This document shows positions 10,594 through 19,073 of a stretch of DNA of 64,000 nt, piece by piece; position 1 is the stretch's first letter; the number at the start of each line of letters is the position of its first letter. The notes beneath the pieces are model-generated. The model was given only the letters and a program-made list of their open reading frames with translations, was not told the origin of the DNA and ran no database searches. The position numbers and the translations under genes are program-made. Origin of the DNA: Actinomadura violacea (lineage in GTDB: Bacteria > Actinomycetota > Actinomycetes > Streptosporangiales > Streptosporangiaceae). Where the stretch lies: the NCBI RefSeq assembly GCF_017573465.1, contig NZ_JAGEPF010000013.1:248001-312000 (forward strand). The letters are read 5' to 3'.

Positions 10594-10995
10594 CCGCACT
10601 CGCAAGACTCGCCGGTCAACCAGGCGCCCTGCTCGAGCGGGCGGGGCTACGAACATCTCTCACACGACAACCGGCGACTGCGCCGACTGGTCTCCATCGC
10701 CACACCGGCTGAGCTGGCCGGGCCCCGGACGGGCACCTGGCAGAGCGACCTGCGGCGCGTCCGGAAGGCGCAGCGAGGTGGTCGTAGTGAGTGAGCGCGA
10801 GTGCCGTCGGCAGTCTGGGCGGCCGCACCCGTCAGACATCTCGCACCTCCGCCCTGCACGGGTATTTCGACTAAGCGTGTTCGGCCGAAATACCCGTGCG
10901 AGGGGCCTTTACGGCATGGGTGCGGGGCCCGGGCCCTGTTATCCGGCGGTGCCGCCACCCGCAGCCGGACCACCGCGGTCACCGTGCCCGGCCGT
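10594..10995. other. 402-bp intergenic region, no confident gene
   Basis: Two short frames look faintly coding: one continuing from upstream (TALARLAGQPGALLERAG, stop near 10715) and one just after it (RRLRRLVSIATPAELAG, stop near 10795). They may be a decayed gene. No tRNA cloverleaf was found, although integrases of this type often sit next to one. A perfect hairpin lies at 10856-10899. Confidence 0.4.
10856..10899. repeat. Perfect 14-bp inverted repeat beside integrase
   Basis: GCACGGGTATTTCG at 10856-10869 is exactly mirrored at 10886-10899 around a 16-nt loop. It lies about 100 bp past the integrase stop. It could be a bidirectional terminator or part of an attachment or integrase arm site; sequence alone does not decide. 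Confidence 0.6.
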
Positions 10996-12618
10996 CTAGC
11001 GGACCGCCTCCTGGACCTGTGATGGCCGAGTGGGTTGGGGGTGGCGTCGGGTGCGGCGCGGGCGGTGGCTACCGAGGACGATGGCAGCGGCGTCTTCGGC
11101 TGATTGGCGGGCGAGTTGCGGTAGGACGCTGGTGTAGATGTCGGCGGCGATCGTCAGGGACGACAGTCGCAGGGTCTGTTGGACGACTTTCATGTCGTAT
11201 CCGGCGGCGAGGAGGAACGTTGCGGCGCCGTGCCGTAGATCGTGCAGGCGTATCGGCGGCAGCCCGGCTTCCATGGAGAGTTGTTCGAACTGGTCGGAGA
11301 CGTCGTTGGGCTCGACAGGGGTGCCGGTGGGGGTGGCGAAGACGTACCCGGTCTGTGTCCAGGTGTCGCCGGCGGTGAGGCGTTCGGTGTTCTGGCGTGC
11401 CTTGTGGGCGCGGAGTTCTTGGACGGTGGTGGTGTCGAGGTTGATGGTGGCCTCTCCGGCGTCGGTTTTGGGTTTGCCTTCGAAGGTCTGGGTGCCGTTC
11501 TGGGTGATCTGCCACCGGATGGTCATGGTGCCGTTGTCCAGGTCGAGGTCGGCCCAGCGCAGCCCGCAGGATTCGCCGCGCCGCAGCCCGCGGAACGCGA
11601 TGAGGTGGAACTGGGCGTAGAGCCGGTGTCCGCGGGCGCGTTCGAGGAACCGGCGGGTGAGGGCGGGTGTCCACACCATGACCGGTGAAGGGCGTGGGGT
11701 GCTGATGTAGGCGGTGAGGCGGCTGACGTTGGTCCCGATCCGCTTGTGTGGTTCGAGCCGGGCTTGGCGTCGGCGGCGGGCGTTGGTGGTGGCGGTGTGG
11801 GTTGCGAAGTCGGCGCGCCATTGGGTGATGCGTTCATCGGTCCACACCAGGGCTTTGGGTGCTTTCCCGGACGGGAGTTCGACCAGGGCGGCGATGTTGA
11901 TGTCGATGAGGCGTTCGCGGACCGCTTTGCTGAGGGCCGATCGCAGGGTCGCGCGGATGCGTTGTTTGGTGGCCGCGCTGACCATGCGCTGGCCTTTGAC
12001 CTTGGCGCGCAGGTGGAGGTCGACGGTTTCGCGGGCGCGGGCGATCAGCTGGTTGCGTTCGTCGATGGCGTCGAAGAGCCGGTCGATGTCGCGGACCCGG
12101 AGCCGTTCCAGTGGGATGTGGCCCAGGTGGGGTTTGAGGTAGAGGCGGATGTGGTCGGCGTAGGAGCGGCGGGTGCCGTCGCGGAGCGCTTTGCGTCCGG
12201 CCAGCCATGCGTCGAGGTACTCGCCGACGGTCACCGACCGGTTCAGCTCCTGGCCGGTGCGGATCTTGCGGCGCACCTGCTCGGGATCGGGCAGTTCCTT
12301 GACTGTTCGGACCGTGGCGACGATCAGGTCGGCGATCTGGACGCGGGCGGTCTTGTCGTCCCCGGCGATGGCCAGCAGTTCTCGTGCTTGCCGTAGTTCG
12401 TCGGCGGCCTGGTCCTGGGAGGAGAACCCGCCGCGCCGCAGCGGCGCCCGCCGCGTCCCGGCGGCGGTGGGCGGGAGTTCCAGCTGGTAGCGCCAGGTGC
12501 CGTGGGTGCTGCTCCAGCGGCCGTCGCCGCGCCGCAGCTTCGGGCAGTTCTTGCCGAGCAGCTTGCCGTCTTGCCCGCGGCATCCGCAGCTCTTGAGGGT
12601 GCTTCCTTGAGCGACCAT
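10996..12618 (-). CDS. int: Tyrosine-type site-specific integrase
   Basis: A 540-residue phage-type integrase that would catalyse integration and excision of the element. Residues 1-60 form a Cys-containing start seen in actinomycete AICE integrases (CGCRGQDG...). A SAM-like core-binding domain follows (about 150-290). The catalytic domain carries the first Arg in GLRRGESCGLRW (about 346), the HxxR motif HDLRHGAAT (about 457) and the nucleophilic Tyr in ADIYTSV (about 494). The usual second His (LGHSS) is replaced by LRLSS, a tolerated change in this family. The ATG abuts the stop of the HTH gene upstream, so the two are translated together. The tail is basic and Pro-rich. Confidence 0.93.
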   Translation of the reverse strand: MVAQGSTLKSCGCRGQDGKLLGKNCPKLRRGDGRWSSTHGTWRYQLELPPTAAGTRRAPLRRGGFSSQDQAADELRQARELLAIAGDDKTARVQIADLIVATVRTVKELPDPEQVRRKIRTGQELNRSVTVGEYLDAWLAGRKALRDGTRRSYADHIRLYLKPHLGHIPLERLRVRDIDRLFDAIDERNQLIARARETVDLHLRAKVKGQRMVSAATKQRIRATLRSALSKAVRERLIDINIAALVELPSGKAPKALVWTDERITQWRADFATHTATTNARRRRQARLEPHKRIGTNVSRLTAYISTPRPSPVMVWTPALTRRFLERARGHRLYAQFHLIAFRGLRRGESCGLRWADLDLDNGTMTIRWQITQNGTQTFEGKPKTDAGEATINLDTTTVQELRAHKARQNTERLTAGDTWTQTGYVFATPTGTPVEPNDVSDQFEQLSMEAGLPPIRLHDLRHGAATFLLAAGYDMKVVQQTLRLSSLTIAADIYTSVLPQLARQSAEDAAAIVLGSHRPRRTRRHPQPTRPSQVQEAVR

Positions 12619-12924
12619 TCAGACGTTCTCCTGTGGTGCGGGCTGCCCGCCCGGCCCCGGCCGGTCCACGCACGCGCATTCGCGGCCGCGAACAGAGCCC
12701 GGTTTGAGGCCGGAGTTGAGGCCCTGGTTGAGGCCGAGGGCGGTGATCAGGTCGGCGGTGGCCACCCGGTAGTTGCGGCCGACCCGCAGGACCCGGCAGG
12801 GGAAGTCGCCGGTGCGGGCGAGTTGGTAGGCCTTGGTGCGTCCGACCCCGAACACGCGCCCCGCGGTGACCAGATCGATCGTGGCGGGCAGCGAACGGAT
12901 CTCCGCTTCGGTCAGCCCTTTCAC
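12619..12924 (-). CDS. xis: Excisionase-like helix-turn-helix DNA-binding protein
   Basis: About 101 residues. A MerR/excisionase-type winged HTH occupies about residues 14-60 (LVTAGRVFGVGRTKAYQLARTG, then RVLRVGRNYRVATADL, the wing that binds DNA). It would bend attachment-site DNA and bias the integrase toward excision. The GTG at 12924 overlaps the upstream stop as GTGA and is preferred; ATG at 12945 is possible. It abuts the integrase start, the standard xis-int order. The C-terminal 35 residues are low complexity with two Cys. The gene symbol reflects position and fold, not demonstrated function. Confidence 0.8.
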   Translation of the reverse strand: MKGLTEAEIRSLPATIDLVTAGRVFGVGRTKAYQLARTGDFPCRVLRVGRNYRVATADLITALGLNQGLNSGLKPGSVRGRECACVDRPGPGGQPAPQENV

Positions 12925-13409
12925 CGCCCGCCCCCAGCGGCCCATGCCGCGGCGCGGCGTGCCTGCCGCCCCACGGGGCCAGGGGTGATGCGGTCACGGG
13001 TGTCCTCCAGCGGATCGGTGGCGCCCCGGCGGGATCGGCGCGGCGCATCCTGCGGACCGCCGCGCCGGTGGAATCCGGAGCGCCGGTATGCACGCTCGTC
13101 TCCGCGTCGCCGGTCAAGCCCCCGCCGCCCGGGCTCCGGTGGCCAGGGCCGGTTGAGGGCCTGCACGCTCGTGACCGGCGGCGTGATGACCTGTGGTGCG
13201 CCCGCGGGTGAGGTCAGATGCCAGACGTCGCCGCACCGGTAGGCGTGCAGCCGGGCACCGGGTGCGGCAACCCGGGCGGCGCGCCGGGCGTCGCGGCGGG
13301 TGGCGTAGCGCGCCCGGCCGCAACGACCGCACAAGCCGCACTGCAGGATGAGCAGCATCTCCCGAACCCGGCTGCGTCCGGTGCTCTGCTTTGGCCCGCG
13401 CCCGGTCAT
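12921..13409 (-). CDS. Small element protein with Cys-rich N-terminal motif
   Basis: A 162-residue protein of unknown function. Residues 18-70 hold a possible zinc site (CGLCGRCGRARY, later HAYRCGDVWHL), resembling a compact Cys/His ribbon. The C-terminal half is basic, Arg/Gly/Pro-rich and probably disordered. It overlaps the methyltransferase upstream (ATGA at 13406-13409) and the HTH gene downstream (GTGA), so it belongs to the integration/modification operon. A role in DNA or RNA binding is an inference from composition. Confidence 0.65.
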   Translation of the reverse strand: MTGRGPKQSTGRSRVREMLLILQCGLCGRCGRARYATRRDARRAARVAAPGARLHAYRCGDVWHLTSPAGAPQVITPPVTSVQALNRPWPPEPGRRGLDRRRGDERAYRRSGFHRRGGPQDAPRRSRRGATDPLEDTRDRITPGPVGRQARRAAAWAAGGGR

Positions 13410-14284
13410 CGGCTGGTCTCCGTTCTGGGGTTCTGGAAGACCAGGAGGTCTTCGTGTGCTGAGGCGCAGGCGGGGATGCCGCGTTCGCGGGCCCGGCGGG
13501 TTTCCAGCATCTGGAAGAACGAGCCGCGATTGACCAAGGCACCGTCACGGAGACCGGCCAGCAGCGCGGCATACCGGCCGGCCAGTGCCAGGCCGTGCCG
13601 CTGGGCGGTGTCGATGACCAGACCCGGCAGATCGAGCAGTTCACCCTTGACACGAATCGGGCGGACGGTGACGGCGATGACTCCTCCCGGCCGCAGCAGC
13701 GCAGCACTGCCGGCTAGGATGTGCCCGAACCCGTCCAACAGGCCATGCAGGGGTTGGTGGGCGAGGTTGCCGCGGTCGGTGGAGTAGCGATGGTGGCGTT
13801 TGAGGACTTTGCCGCCGCCGTTGTCGCGGCTCGAACGGATATGCCCGTGGGTGTGGGACCCGTACGGCGGTGAGGTGAGTACGAGCGCCGCCTTGCCGCG
13901 GAGGTTCCGGTAGATGGTGGCGATGTTGCGAGCGTCACCGCAGGCCACCTGGGGTGTGCCGATGGCGCCGCGGGCATGGGCATGGCGCAGGTTGTTCACG
14001 GTGAGGTGGACGAAGTCGGGTTCGTACTCCATGCCGGCGGCGTCGCGACCGAGGTGGATCGCTTCGACCAGAGTGGTGCCGATCCCGCACATCGGGTCGA
14101 TGACCAGGTCGCCAGGCCGGGTGAAGGCGTCGATGACGGTGGAGGCGATGGCGGGCAGCATCTTGCCCGGATGCCGCATCGACTCGGGCGTGTAGCGGCC
14201 GCGGCGCTGCAGCCGGGACGGGCGCTGCCCGGTCACCAGCACCGAGGTCAGAAACTCACGGCGGGAGAGGGCTTCGTGGTTCAT
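13406..14284 (-). CDS. DNA methyltransferase, SPPY-type (N4-cytosine/N6-adenine class)
   Basis: A 292-residue AdoMet-dependent DNA methylase. The AdoMet motif DPMCGIGTT is at residues 63-71 and the catalytic motif TSPPY at 137-141; the latter is typical of amino-methyltransferases acting on cytosine N4 or adenine N6. The start at 14284 overlaps the upstream gene's stop (ATGA); a long in-frame extension to 14677 is shadow sequence of that gene. No restriction endonuclease accompanies it, so it is an orphan methylase, probably protecting the element during transfer or regulating it. The preceding gene is a diverged paralogue. Confidence 0.85.
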   Translation of the reverse strand: MNHEALSRREFLTSVLVTGQRPSRLQRRGRYTPESMRHPGKMLPAIASTVIDAFTRPGDLVIDPMCGIGTTLVEAIHLGRDAAGMEYEPDFVHLTVNNLRHAHARGAIGTPQVACGDARNIATIYRNLRGKAALVLTSPPYGSHTHGHIRSSRDNGGGKVLKRHHRYSTDRGNLAHQPLHGLLDGFGHILAGSAALLRPGGVIAVTVRPIRVKGELLDLPGLVIDTAQRHGLALAGRYAALLAGLRDGALVNRGSFFQMLETRRARERGIPACASAHEDLLVFQNPRTETSR

Positions 14285-15222
14285 CGAGCCCTCCCGCCGG
14301 ACGGACTGCCGGGGCCAGGCGGACTCGCGGATTCTTGGGGTTTGGTGAACAGCGACACGGTGGCGTGGACTCCGACGGTCGGCGGCAGGGCGCTGGAGCG
14401 GTAGTCGCGGAGTTGGGCGAGGTCGGTGGGACTGGCCTGCACGACCAGCTCGTCGCCTTCGATCGGGACGCGCAGCGCGATGACGTGCTGGGCGTACCGG
14501 AATCCCAGGCCTTGGGCGTGCCGGATGATGCGCGGTGCCGGATCGATCAGCCGCCCGGCCTGCTGGCGGGCGGTCGTGGTGACCGCCAGGACGCCGCCGG
14601 GAGCCAGCACCCGCCACGCCGCGGCCAAGAACAGGCCGAGTTGTTCGCTGGAGAGCATCCACAGGTCCGCTCGACACGCCGGACAGCCCGTTGCCGGAAT
14701 CCGCCTCGGACTGCGGCCGCCCGTCTCGTACGGCGGCGGGGCACCGATGACCAGCGAAATCTGGCCGAGGTGATCCGCCAGGCCTTTGGCCATCTGATCG
14801 GGGCGGACCGGACGCATCTGCACCCGCGTCAGCTGCTGCTGGTCCAGGTTGGCGCGGAGTCGGGTGCCGATGTGCTGGGCGAGCGGGAAGTGCGGGACCA
14901 GCGCGATGCCACGCCGGTCGAGTTCGGCTGCCGCCACCAGCGTGGCCTCGCTGGTGGTGAAGCCCTCGGCGACCAGGTCGCCTTCGCGGGTGCAGGTGCT
15001 GATCAGGTGCCGAGCCAACTCGCGGCCGATGCGCTGGCGGTGCCGGACGCAGATCGCGGCGCCGGGCTTCGCTCCGGTCGGGCGGGCGCTCGGTCCAGGG
15101 AGCGGTTCCTCACTGTGAGGGTCCGAGCACAGCCAGACGGTCAGCGGGACCATCCGACGGCGGTCGGCTGAGTTGTTGGCGCTGGTGGATGAGTGGTTCG
15201 GGTTGGACGGTATGTGGTTCAT
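14281..15222 (-). CDS. Diverged DNA methyltransferase paralogue, probably lacking AdoMet binding
   Basis: A 313-residue protein homologous to the next gene along the operon. The two align through REGDLVAEGFTTSEATLV here (from about residue 80) against RPGDLVIDPMCGIGTTLV there, through an altered catalytic motif (GAPPPY, about 160-165, versus TSPPY), and through LAPGGVLAVTT versus LRPGGVIAVTV. The glycine-rich AdoMet loop is lost, so it may be an inactive partner forming a heterodimer with the intact methylase. ATG 15222 was chosen; ATG 15153 is an alternative and neither has a clear ribosome site. It is the first gene of the leftward operon. Confidence 0.7.
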   Translation of the reverse strand: MNHIPSNPNHSSTSANNSADRRRMVPLTVWLCSDPHSEEPLPGPSARPTGAKPGAAICVRHRQRIGRELARHLISTCTREGDLVAEGFTTSEATLVAAAELDRRGIALVPHFPLAQHIGTRLRANLDQQQLTRVQMRPVRPDQMAKGLADHLGQISLVIGAPPPYETGGRSPRRIPATGCPACRADLWMLSSEQLGLFLAAAWRVLAPGGVLAVTTTARQQAGRLIDPAPRIIRHAQGLGFRYAQHVIALRVPIEGDELVVQASPTDLAQLRDYRSSALPPTVGVHATVSLFTKPQESASPPGPGSPSGGRAR

Positions 15223-15694
15223 GTGCTGGGTGACCCGAGACGGGCACCCGATCCCCGTGCACCGATAAAGCACCGTCGAGCGGCCTCGTTTTCACGATCA
15301 ACCGGGTCATGATCCCGTCAAGGACGGGCGACCAGCCCATGACCCGGCGTTGTCGTCCAACCAGGCATTGAAGGAGTCGGAAACCCCTGCCGGCTCGGGG
15401 CTCGGCAGGTCCCCTCATGCGGGAAAACGCCCTTCAGGCGAGCCAAGCCTTGATCAAGGATGGCGGCTGAACTGTGAATTCGGGCCTGCTCGACGGTGCT
15501 TCATCGGTGCCAGTCGAGATCACCGGTAAACGGTGCGGGCCTCGGGCGGACGGTCAGAAGCCCGGTCCCCGCCGCAATCATCCGTCTCGAATGTCTCCTC
15601 AAGGAGGACACCCGCAGCCCGAGGGCCGCACCGTTCCCCGCTGATCACACGGCTGGCAGCCAACTCCGTCCATCGACGTTCCGGAGGCGCTGCC
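15223..15694. other. 472-bp divergent control region of the element
   Basis: This separates the leftward integration operon from the rightward transfer operon and should hold both promoters. No open frame here is convincing. It contains nested inverted repeats at 15302-15347, making it the best place in the element for operators or an origin of transfer. GGAGG near 15603 and at 15682-15686 are ribosome-site-like; the second serves the pilin gene. Confidence 0.5.
15302..15347. repeat. Nested inverted repeats between divergent operons
   Basis: CCGGGTCATG (15302-15311) is mirrored exactly by CATGACCCGG (15338-15347). Inside lies a second small repeat, CCCGT-caagg-ACGGG (15314 onward). The arrangement suits a regulator operator or the stem of an origin of transfer. 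No function can be proven from sequence. Confidence 0.55.
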
Positions 15695-16216
15695 ATGCGC
15701 ACCTGCAACTCCTTCCATCGGGCCATCCACCGACTCGGCTCCAGCCGGGCCGGCGGGAACCTCGGTGATAGCCAAACCGACGCCGGGCTGGCCGGCGCCA
15801 ACTCGTCCGCGACCAACTGCAGTTCTTCCTGCTCTGGCCCGTCGCACTCTCGACCCTCTCGTCCTCAGCCCTCTCGACGACAGCTCGTGGCCGCGTCGCT
15901 GGCGTGGACGGCCGGGTGCGCGGTGACCGCCGTCCTGGTGCCTGGCGTCGCAGCCGCCAGCACCCATGTCGTCGCGGCCACCTCGCTGGACGAAGTGATC
16001 AACAACCTGCGCAACGTGATCGTGGGCTTGCTGGTCGGGCTGGCAACGCTGTTCGCGACCATCGGCGGGGTCCGCTACATGCTGGCCGGCGGCGACCCCG
16101 GCGAGGTCGAGGCGGCCAAGAAGACGCTGCGGTACGCCGCGATCGGGTATTCGGTCGCGGTGCTGGCGCCGTTGCTGGTCAAGATGCTGCAGGGCATTGT
16201 CGGCGCGCCCTCGTGA
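15695..16216 (+). CDS. VirB2/TrbC-like conjugative pilin
   Basis: A 173-residue membrane protein. After a Ser-rich cytoplasmic start come a signal-like hydrophobic segment (64-87, ending VAAAS), a second membrane segment (104-126) and a third (147-167). The motif GGVRYMLAGGDPGEVEAAKKTLRYAAIG between the last two, at about 124-151, is typical of pilin-like subunits of Gram-positive type IV secretion systems. GGAGG 8 bp before the ATG fixes the start; a longer frame from 15533 is not supported. It opens the transfer operon and its stop overlaps the next start as GTGA. Confidence 0.8.
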   Translation: MRTCNSFHRAIHRLGSSRAGGNLGDSQTDAGLAGANSSATNCSSSCSGPSHSRPSRPQPSRRQLVAASLAWTAGCAVTAVLVPGVAAASTHVVAATSLDEVINNLRNVIVGLLVGLATLFATIGGVRYMLAGGDPGEVEAAKKTLRYAAIGYSVAVLAPLLVKMLQGIVGAPS

Positions 16217-18066
16217 TTCCCATCGCGAACTCGCCCATCCGCCCGCGCAGACTCATGTCGACCATGGTGGCAGCGCTGCTGGTAGTGCTGATAGCGGGTG
16301 GAGTCCTGTGCGCGGGGGCCGAGCCGGTCCTGGGCGCCGCCGATCCGGCTCCACGGCCGACGACGAACCCGTCACCCGAGGCACCCGTCGAACTGCCTAC
16401 CCAGCCGCCGGCACCCCCGCCCGCCGCTACGCCGTCGCCTCGGTCGGCGACGCCGTCCTCGCCTTCTGGCGGGGCTCATCCTGCGGGTCCGACGCCTTCG
16501 CCGAAACCGGGGCCTTCACCGGCACCGGCGACTCCGGGCGGACAGAGCCCGGCCAATGGCAGCGGGGACGGCGGCGGAACCGGTGGCGGGGGCGGGTCGG
16601 GATGCGGGTTCATGGACATGGCGTGCATGGCCGAGCAGGCGGTGAACGGCTGGTTCGCCGACCTCGTCACCAACGCGGCCAAGCCGATCTTTCATCTGCT
16701 GTCGCAGACCGTGCTGGGCACCCCGCCCACCGACTCGGCGGACATGGCCCGTGCCAGGGACCTGTGGAGCGTGTCGCAGACCATCGCCAACACCTGCTAC
16801 GTGCTGATCATCACCGCCGGTGGGGTGCTGCTGATGGCCGGGCACTCGCTACCCGGTAGCGAGTTGACGCCCGGGCAGTTGGCAGCGCGGCTGGTGGCGG
16901 CGTTCGCAGCCTCCAACCTCAGCCTCCTGCTCATCGGCTACGGCATCACCTTCGCCAACGGCCTGTCCGGCGCGTTCCTCAATGCCGGCGCCGAAGCGAT
17001 GGACCCCAGCCGGGTCGCCAAGGCGATCGACGCCTACCTCCTGGCGAGTCTGGTCCCCAATCAGCCGTTCACGATCTTCATCGGGCTGGGCGTGGTGGTC
17101 CTCGCGCTGTGCGTGGCGTTCATCTACATCATCCGGGTCGCGTTGACCATGGTGCTGATCGCCGCAGCGCCGGTGGCGTTGATGTTCCATGCCCTGCCGA
17201 TCACCGATGGACTGGCCAGGCTGTGGTGGCGCAGCATCACCGGCGTGCTGGCGATCGGGGTGTGCCAGGCCCTGATCCTGGCGACAGCGTTCCGGCTGCT
17301 GTTCGCCGGCGCCAAGCACTCCGGCGGCGATTCCGGTGGCCACTTTCCTGGGATCGCCTCGGGCACCGGGATCGATCTGCTGCTGGCGCTGTGTCTGCTG
17401 TGGCTCATGGTCCGCGTCCCGTCCTGGGTCGCCCGCACCATCTGGCGCGCCGCCCAACCCAGTGCCCTGACGGGGCTGGTCAAGAGCCTCATCCTCTACC
17501 GCAGTCTGGGGGCGCTGACACGACGCCGCGTCCCCACTGCCAAGTTCTGGCACCCGTCTCCGCCGCCTCCACCGCCGCCACCACCTCCGCCTCCGCCGCC
17601 TCCGCGGCTTTTCCGCCCGCAGTTGGCATTGCCTGCCCGGTCCCGCCTGGCTCTGACGACTGGCGCCTCGCGTCCATCTCTGGAACTGCCAGGTCCGCCC
17701 GATTCGCCGCCTGCACTCCCTACTGGAGTGATCCCAATGCCACCTGGAGCGATCCCGATGCCGCCAGGCCAACCGTTCGGCCCCGAGCCCGACAGCGATG
17801 GGCCCGGCCGCCGCCACCCGATGCAGATGACGTTGCCGATCCCCGCCACCAGCAGGCCCGGCACGCGTCGGCCGACGCAACTGGCGTTGCCGATCCCTGT
17901 CACGCGCGTGCCCCGGTCGCCGTCCTCCGGCGGTGCGGCGGCAGGGGGCGAACGGGCGCGGGTGCGGTCACGGCAGCTGATGCTGCCCGGCATGCCCAAA
18001 CGGCCTACCCCACGCCGCCAACTGCCCCTGTGGACCGACCCTCCCAAGGCCAGGAGGCGCCGATGA
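16213..18066 (+). CDS. VirB6/TrbL-like type IV secretion membrane channel protein
   Basis: A 617-residue polytopic protein. Residues about 15-40 form a signal or first membrane segment; a Pro/Ala/Gly-rich periplasmic-side region follows (about 45-130). Six or so membrane segments lie between about 195 and 425, including the long stretch with FIGLGVVVLALCVAFIYIIRV. The C-terminal 180 residues are Pro-rich with an unbroken run of 15 or more prolines and repeated IPMPPG and LALPIP-like motifs, so the tail is extended and probably binds partners. GTG 16213 overlaps the pilin stop; ATG 16255 is an alternative. It would form the inner channel of the transfer machine. Confidence 0.78.
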   Translation: MIPIANSPIRPRRLMSTMVAALLVVLIAGGVLCAGAEPVLGAADPAPRPTTNPSPEAPVELPTQPPAPPPAATPSPRSATPSSPSGGAHPAGPTPSPKPGPSPAPATPGGQSPANGSGDGGGTGGGGGSGCGFMDMACMAEQAVNGWFADLVTNAAKPIFHLLSQTVLGTPPTDSADMARARDLWSVSQTIANTCYVLIITAGGVLLMAGHSLPGSELTPGQLAARLVAAFAASNLSLLLIGYGITFANGLSGAFLNAGAEAMDPSRVAKAIDAYLLASLVPNQPFTIFIGLGVVVLALCVAFIYIIRVALTMVLIAAAPVALMFHALPITDGLARLWWRSITGVLAIGVCQALILATAFRLLFAGAKHSGGDSGGHFPGIASGTGIDLLLALCLLWLMVRVPSWVARTIWRAAQPSALTGLVKSLILYRSLGALTRRRVPTAKFWHPSPPPPPPPPPPPPPPPRLFRPQLALPARSRLALTTGASRPSLELPGPPDSPPALPTGVIPMPPGAIPMPPGQPFGPEPDSDGPGRRHPMQMTLPIPATSRPGTRRPTQLALPIPVTRVPRSPSSGGAAAGGERARVRSRQLMLPGMPKRPTPRRQLPLWTDPPKARRRR

Positions 18067-19073
18067 GCACCCGCCATCAGCAGCACATCGAGGCACCGAT
18101 GAGCGTGAAGATCCCCGCCGACGTCGACCAGCCCGACAAGATCCTCTACGGCCTCACCACACGGCAGTTGGGCATCCTGGCCGGCACCGCCGCGACCGGC
18201 ATGTGGGTCTTCCTCACCTTCAGCCCGCTGGTGCCGTTTCCGGCGCTGGTCGCGGTGCTGGTGCCGGTCACGGCAATCGGGATCGTGCTGGCGGTCGCCC
18301 GCCATAACGGCATGAACCTCGACCGCTACGTCCTGGCCGCCCTCCGCCACTGGCGCACCACTAAGGAGCGCGTCACCACTGCCGGTACGCCGGTGCAGCC
18401 GCCGCCCGCCTGGTGCCGGATGCGCGGGGAGCTGCCCGCGCCGTTGCGGCTGCCCGTCCGTGCCATCCGGCAAGACGGGGCGCTGGAGGTGGCCGAGGGC
18501 GGAGTCGCCGTCATCATCCGTACCGGCACCCTCGCCTTCGGCTTGCGCACTTCAGGCGAGCAGGCCGGGCTGGTGGCGGTGTTCGGCCGCTGGCTCAACT
18601 CCCTCGACGCACCCGCTCAGATCTTGGTCCAGGCGCGCCCAGTCGACTTGACCGGACTCGCCGAGCACATCAGCCGGCACGCCCCCGCACTACCGGACCC
18701 GGAACTGGAACGCGCCGCCGGCGAGCACGCCGCGTTCCTCACCGACCTCGGCGCCGAACATGAACTGCTCATCCGGCAAGTCCTCATCGTCATCACTGGC
18801 CACACCTCCGGCGCCTCCCGCGCCGCCACACCGGCTCTCCCCTGGCGGCACACCGGGCGCCACCGGGTGGGGCGTGACGCGGCCGCGGCAGTCGCGATGC
18901 GCCGCGCGGAAGAAGCCGTGCAGTCGCTGACCGCTCTCGGCGTCCCGGCCGAGGCCCTGGACGCCAAAAGCGCCACCGCCGCTCTGGGCGAAGCCCTGTC
19001 CCCAAGTGAGCCCCATCTTGTGGACAACTCGCTTCTAAACGACGTGATCATTCACCAGCAGGAGGCCTTCTGA
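18063..19073 (+). CDS. PrgI-family type IV secretion component
   Basis: A 336-residue protein. The N-terminal region (PADVDQPDKILYGLTTRQLGILAGTAATG) and two adjacent membrane segments (about 37-58 and 61-80) match the PrgI family found beside VirB4 in Gram-positive conjugation systems. The larger C-terminal part is cytoplasmic and resembles the lead domain that precedes VirB4-type ATPases (RQDGALEVAEGG...FGLRTSGEQAGL). Start and stop overlap both neighbours (ATGA at 18063, TGATG at 19071), implying fixed stoichiometry with the channel and ATPase. Confidence 0.8.
   Translation: MSTRHQQHIEAPMSVKIPADVDQPDKILYGLTTRQLGILAGTAATGMWVFLTFSPLVPFPALVAVLVPVTAIGIVLAVARHNGMNLDRYVLAALRHWRTTKERVTTAGTPVQPPPAWCRMRGELPAPLRLPVRAIRQDGALEVAEGGVAVIIRTGTLAFGLRTSGEQAGLVAVFGRWLNSLDAPAQILVQARPVDLTGLAEHISRHAPALPDPELERAAGEHAAFLTDLGAEHELLIRQVLIVITGHTSGASRAATPALPWRHTGRHRVGRDAAAAVAMRRAEEAVQSLTALGVPAEALDAKSATAALGEALSPSEPHLVDNSLLNDVIIHQQEAF

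Noticed and set aside
11242..12490. Plus-strand frames opposite the integrase
   Set aside because: Shadows of the integrase; catalytic motifs are on the minus strand.
14285..14677. 131-codon N-terminal extension of the methyltransferase at 13406
   Set aside because: Overlaps the coding sequence of the upstream paralogue; the ATGA-overlap start at 14284 fits the conserved methylase length.
15904..16212. Upstream extension of the VirB6-like gene
   Set aside because: It is a shadow of the pilin gene and Arg-rich; GTG 16213 overlaps the pilin stop.
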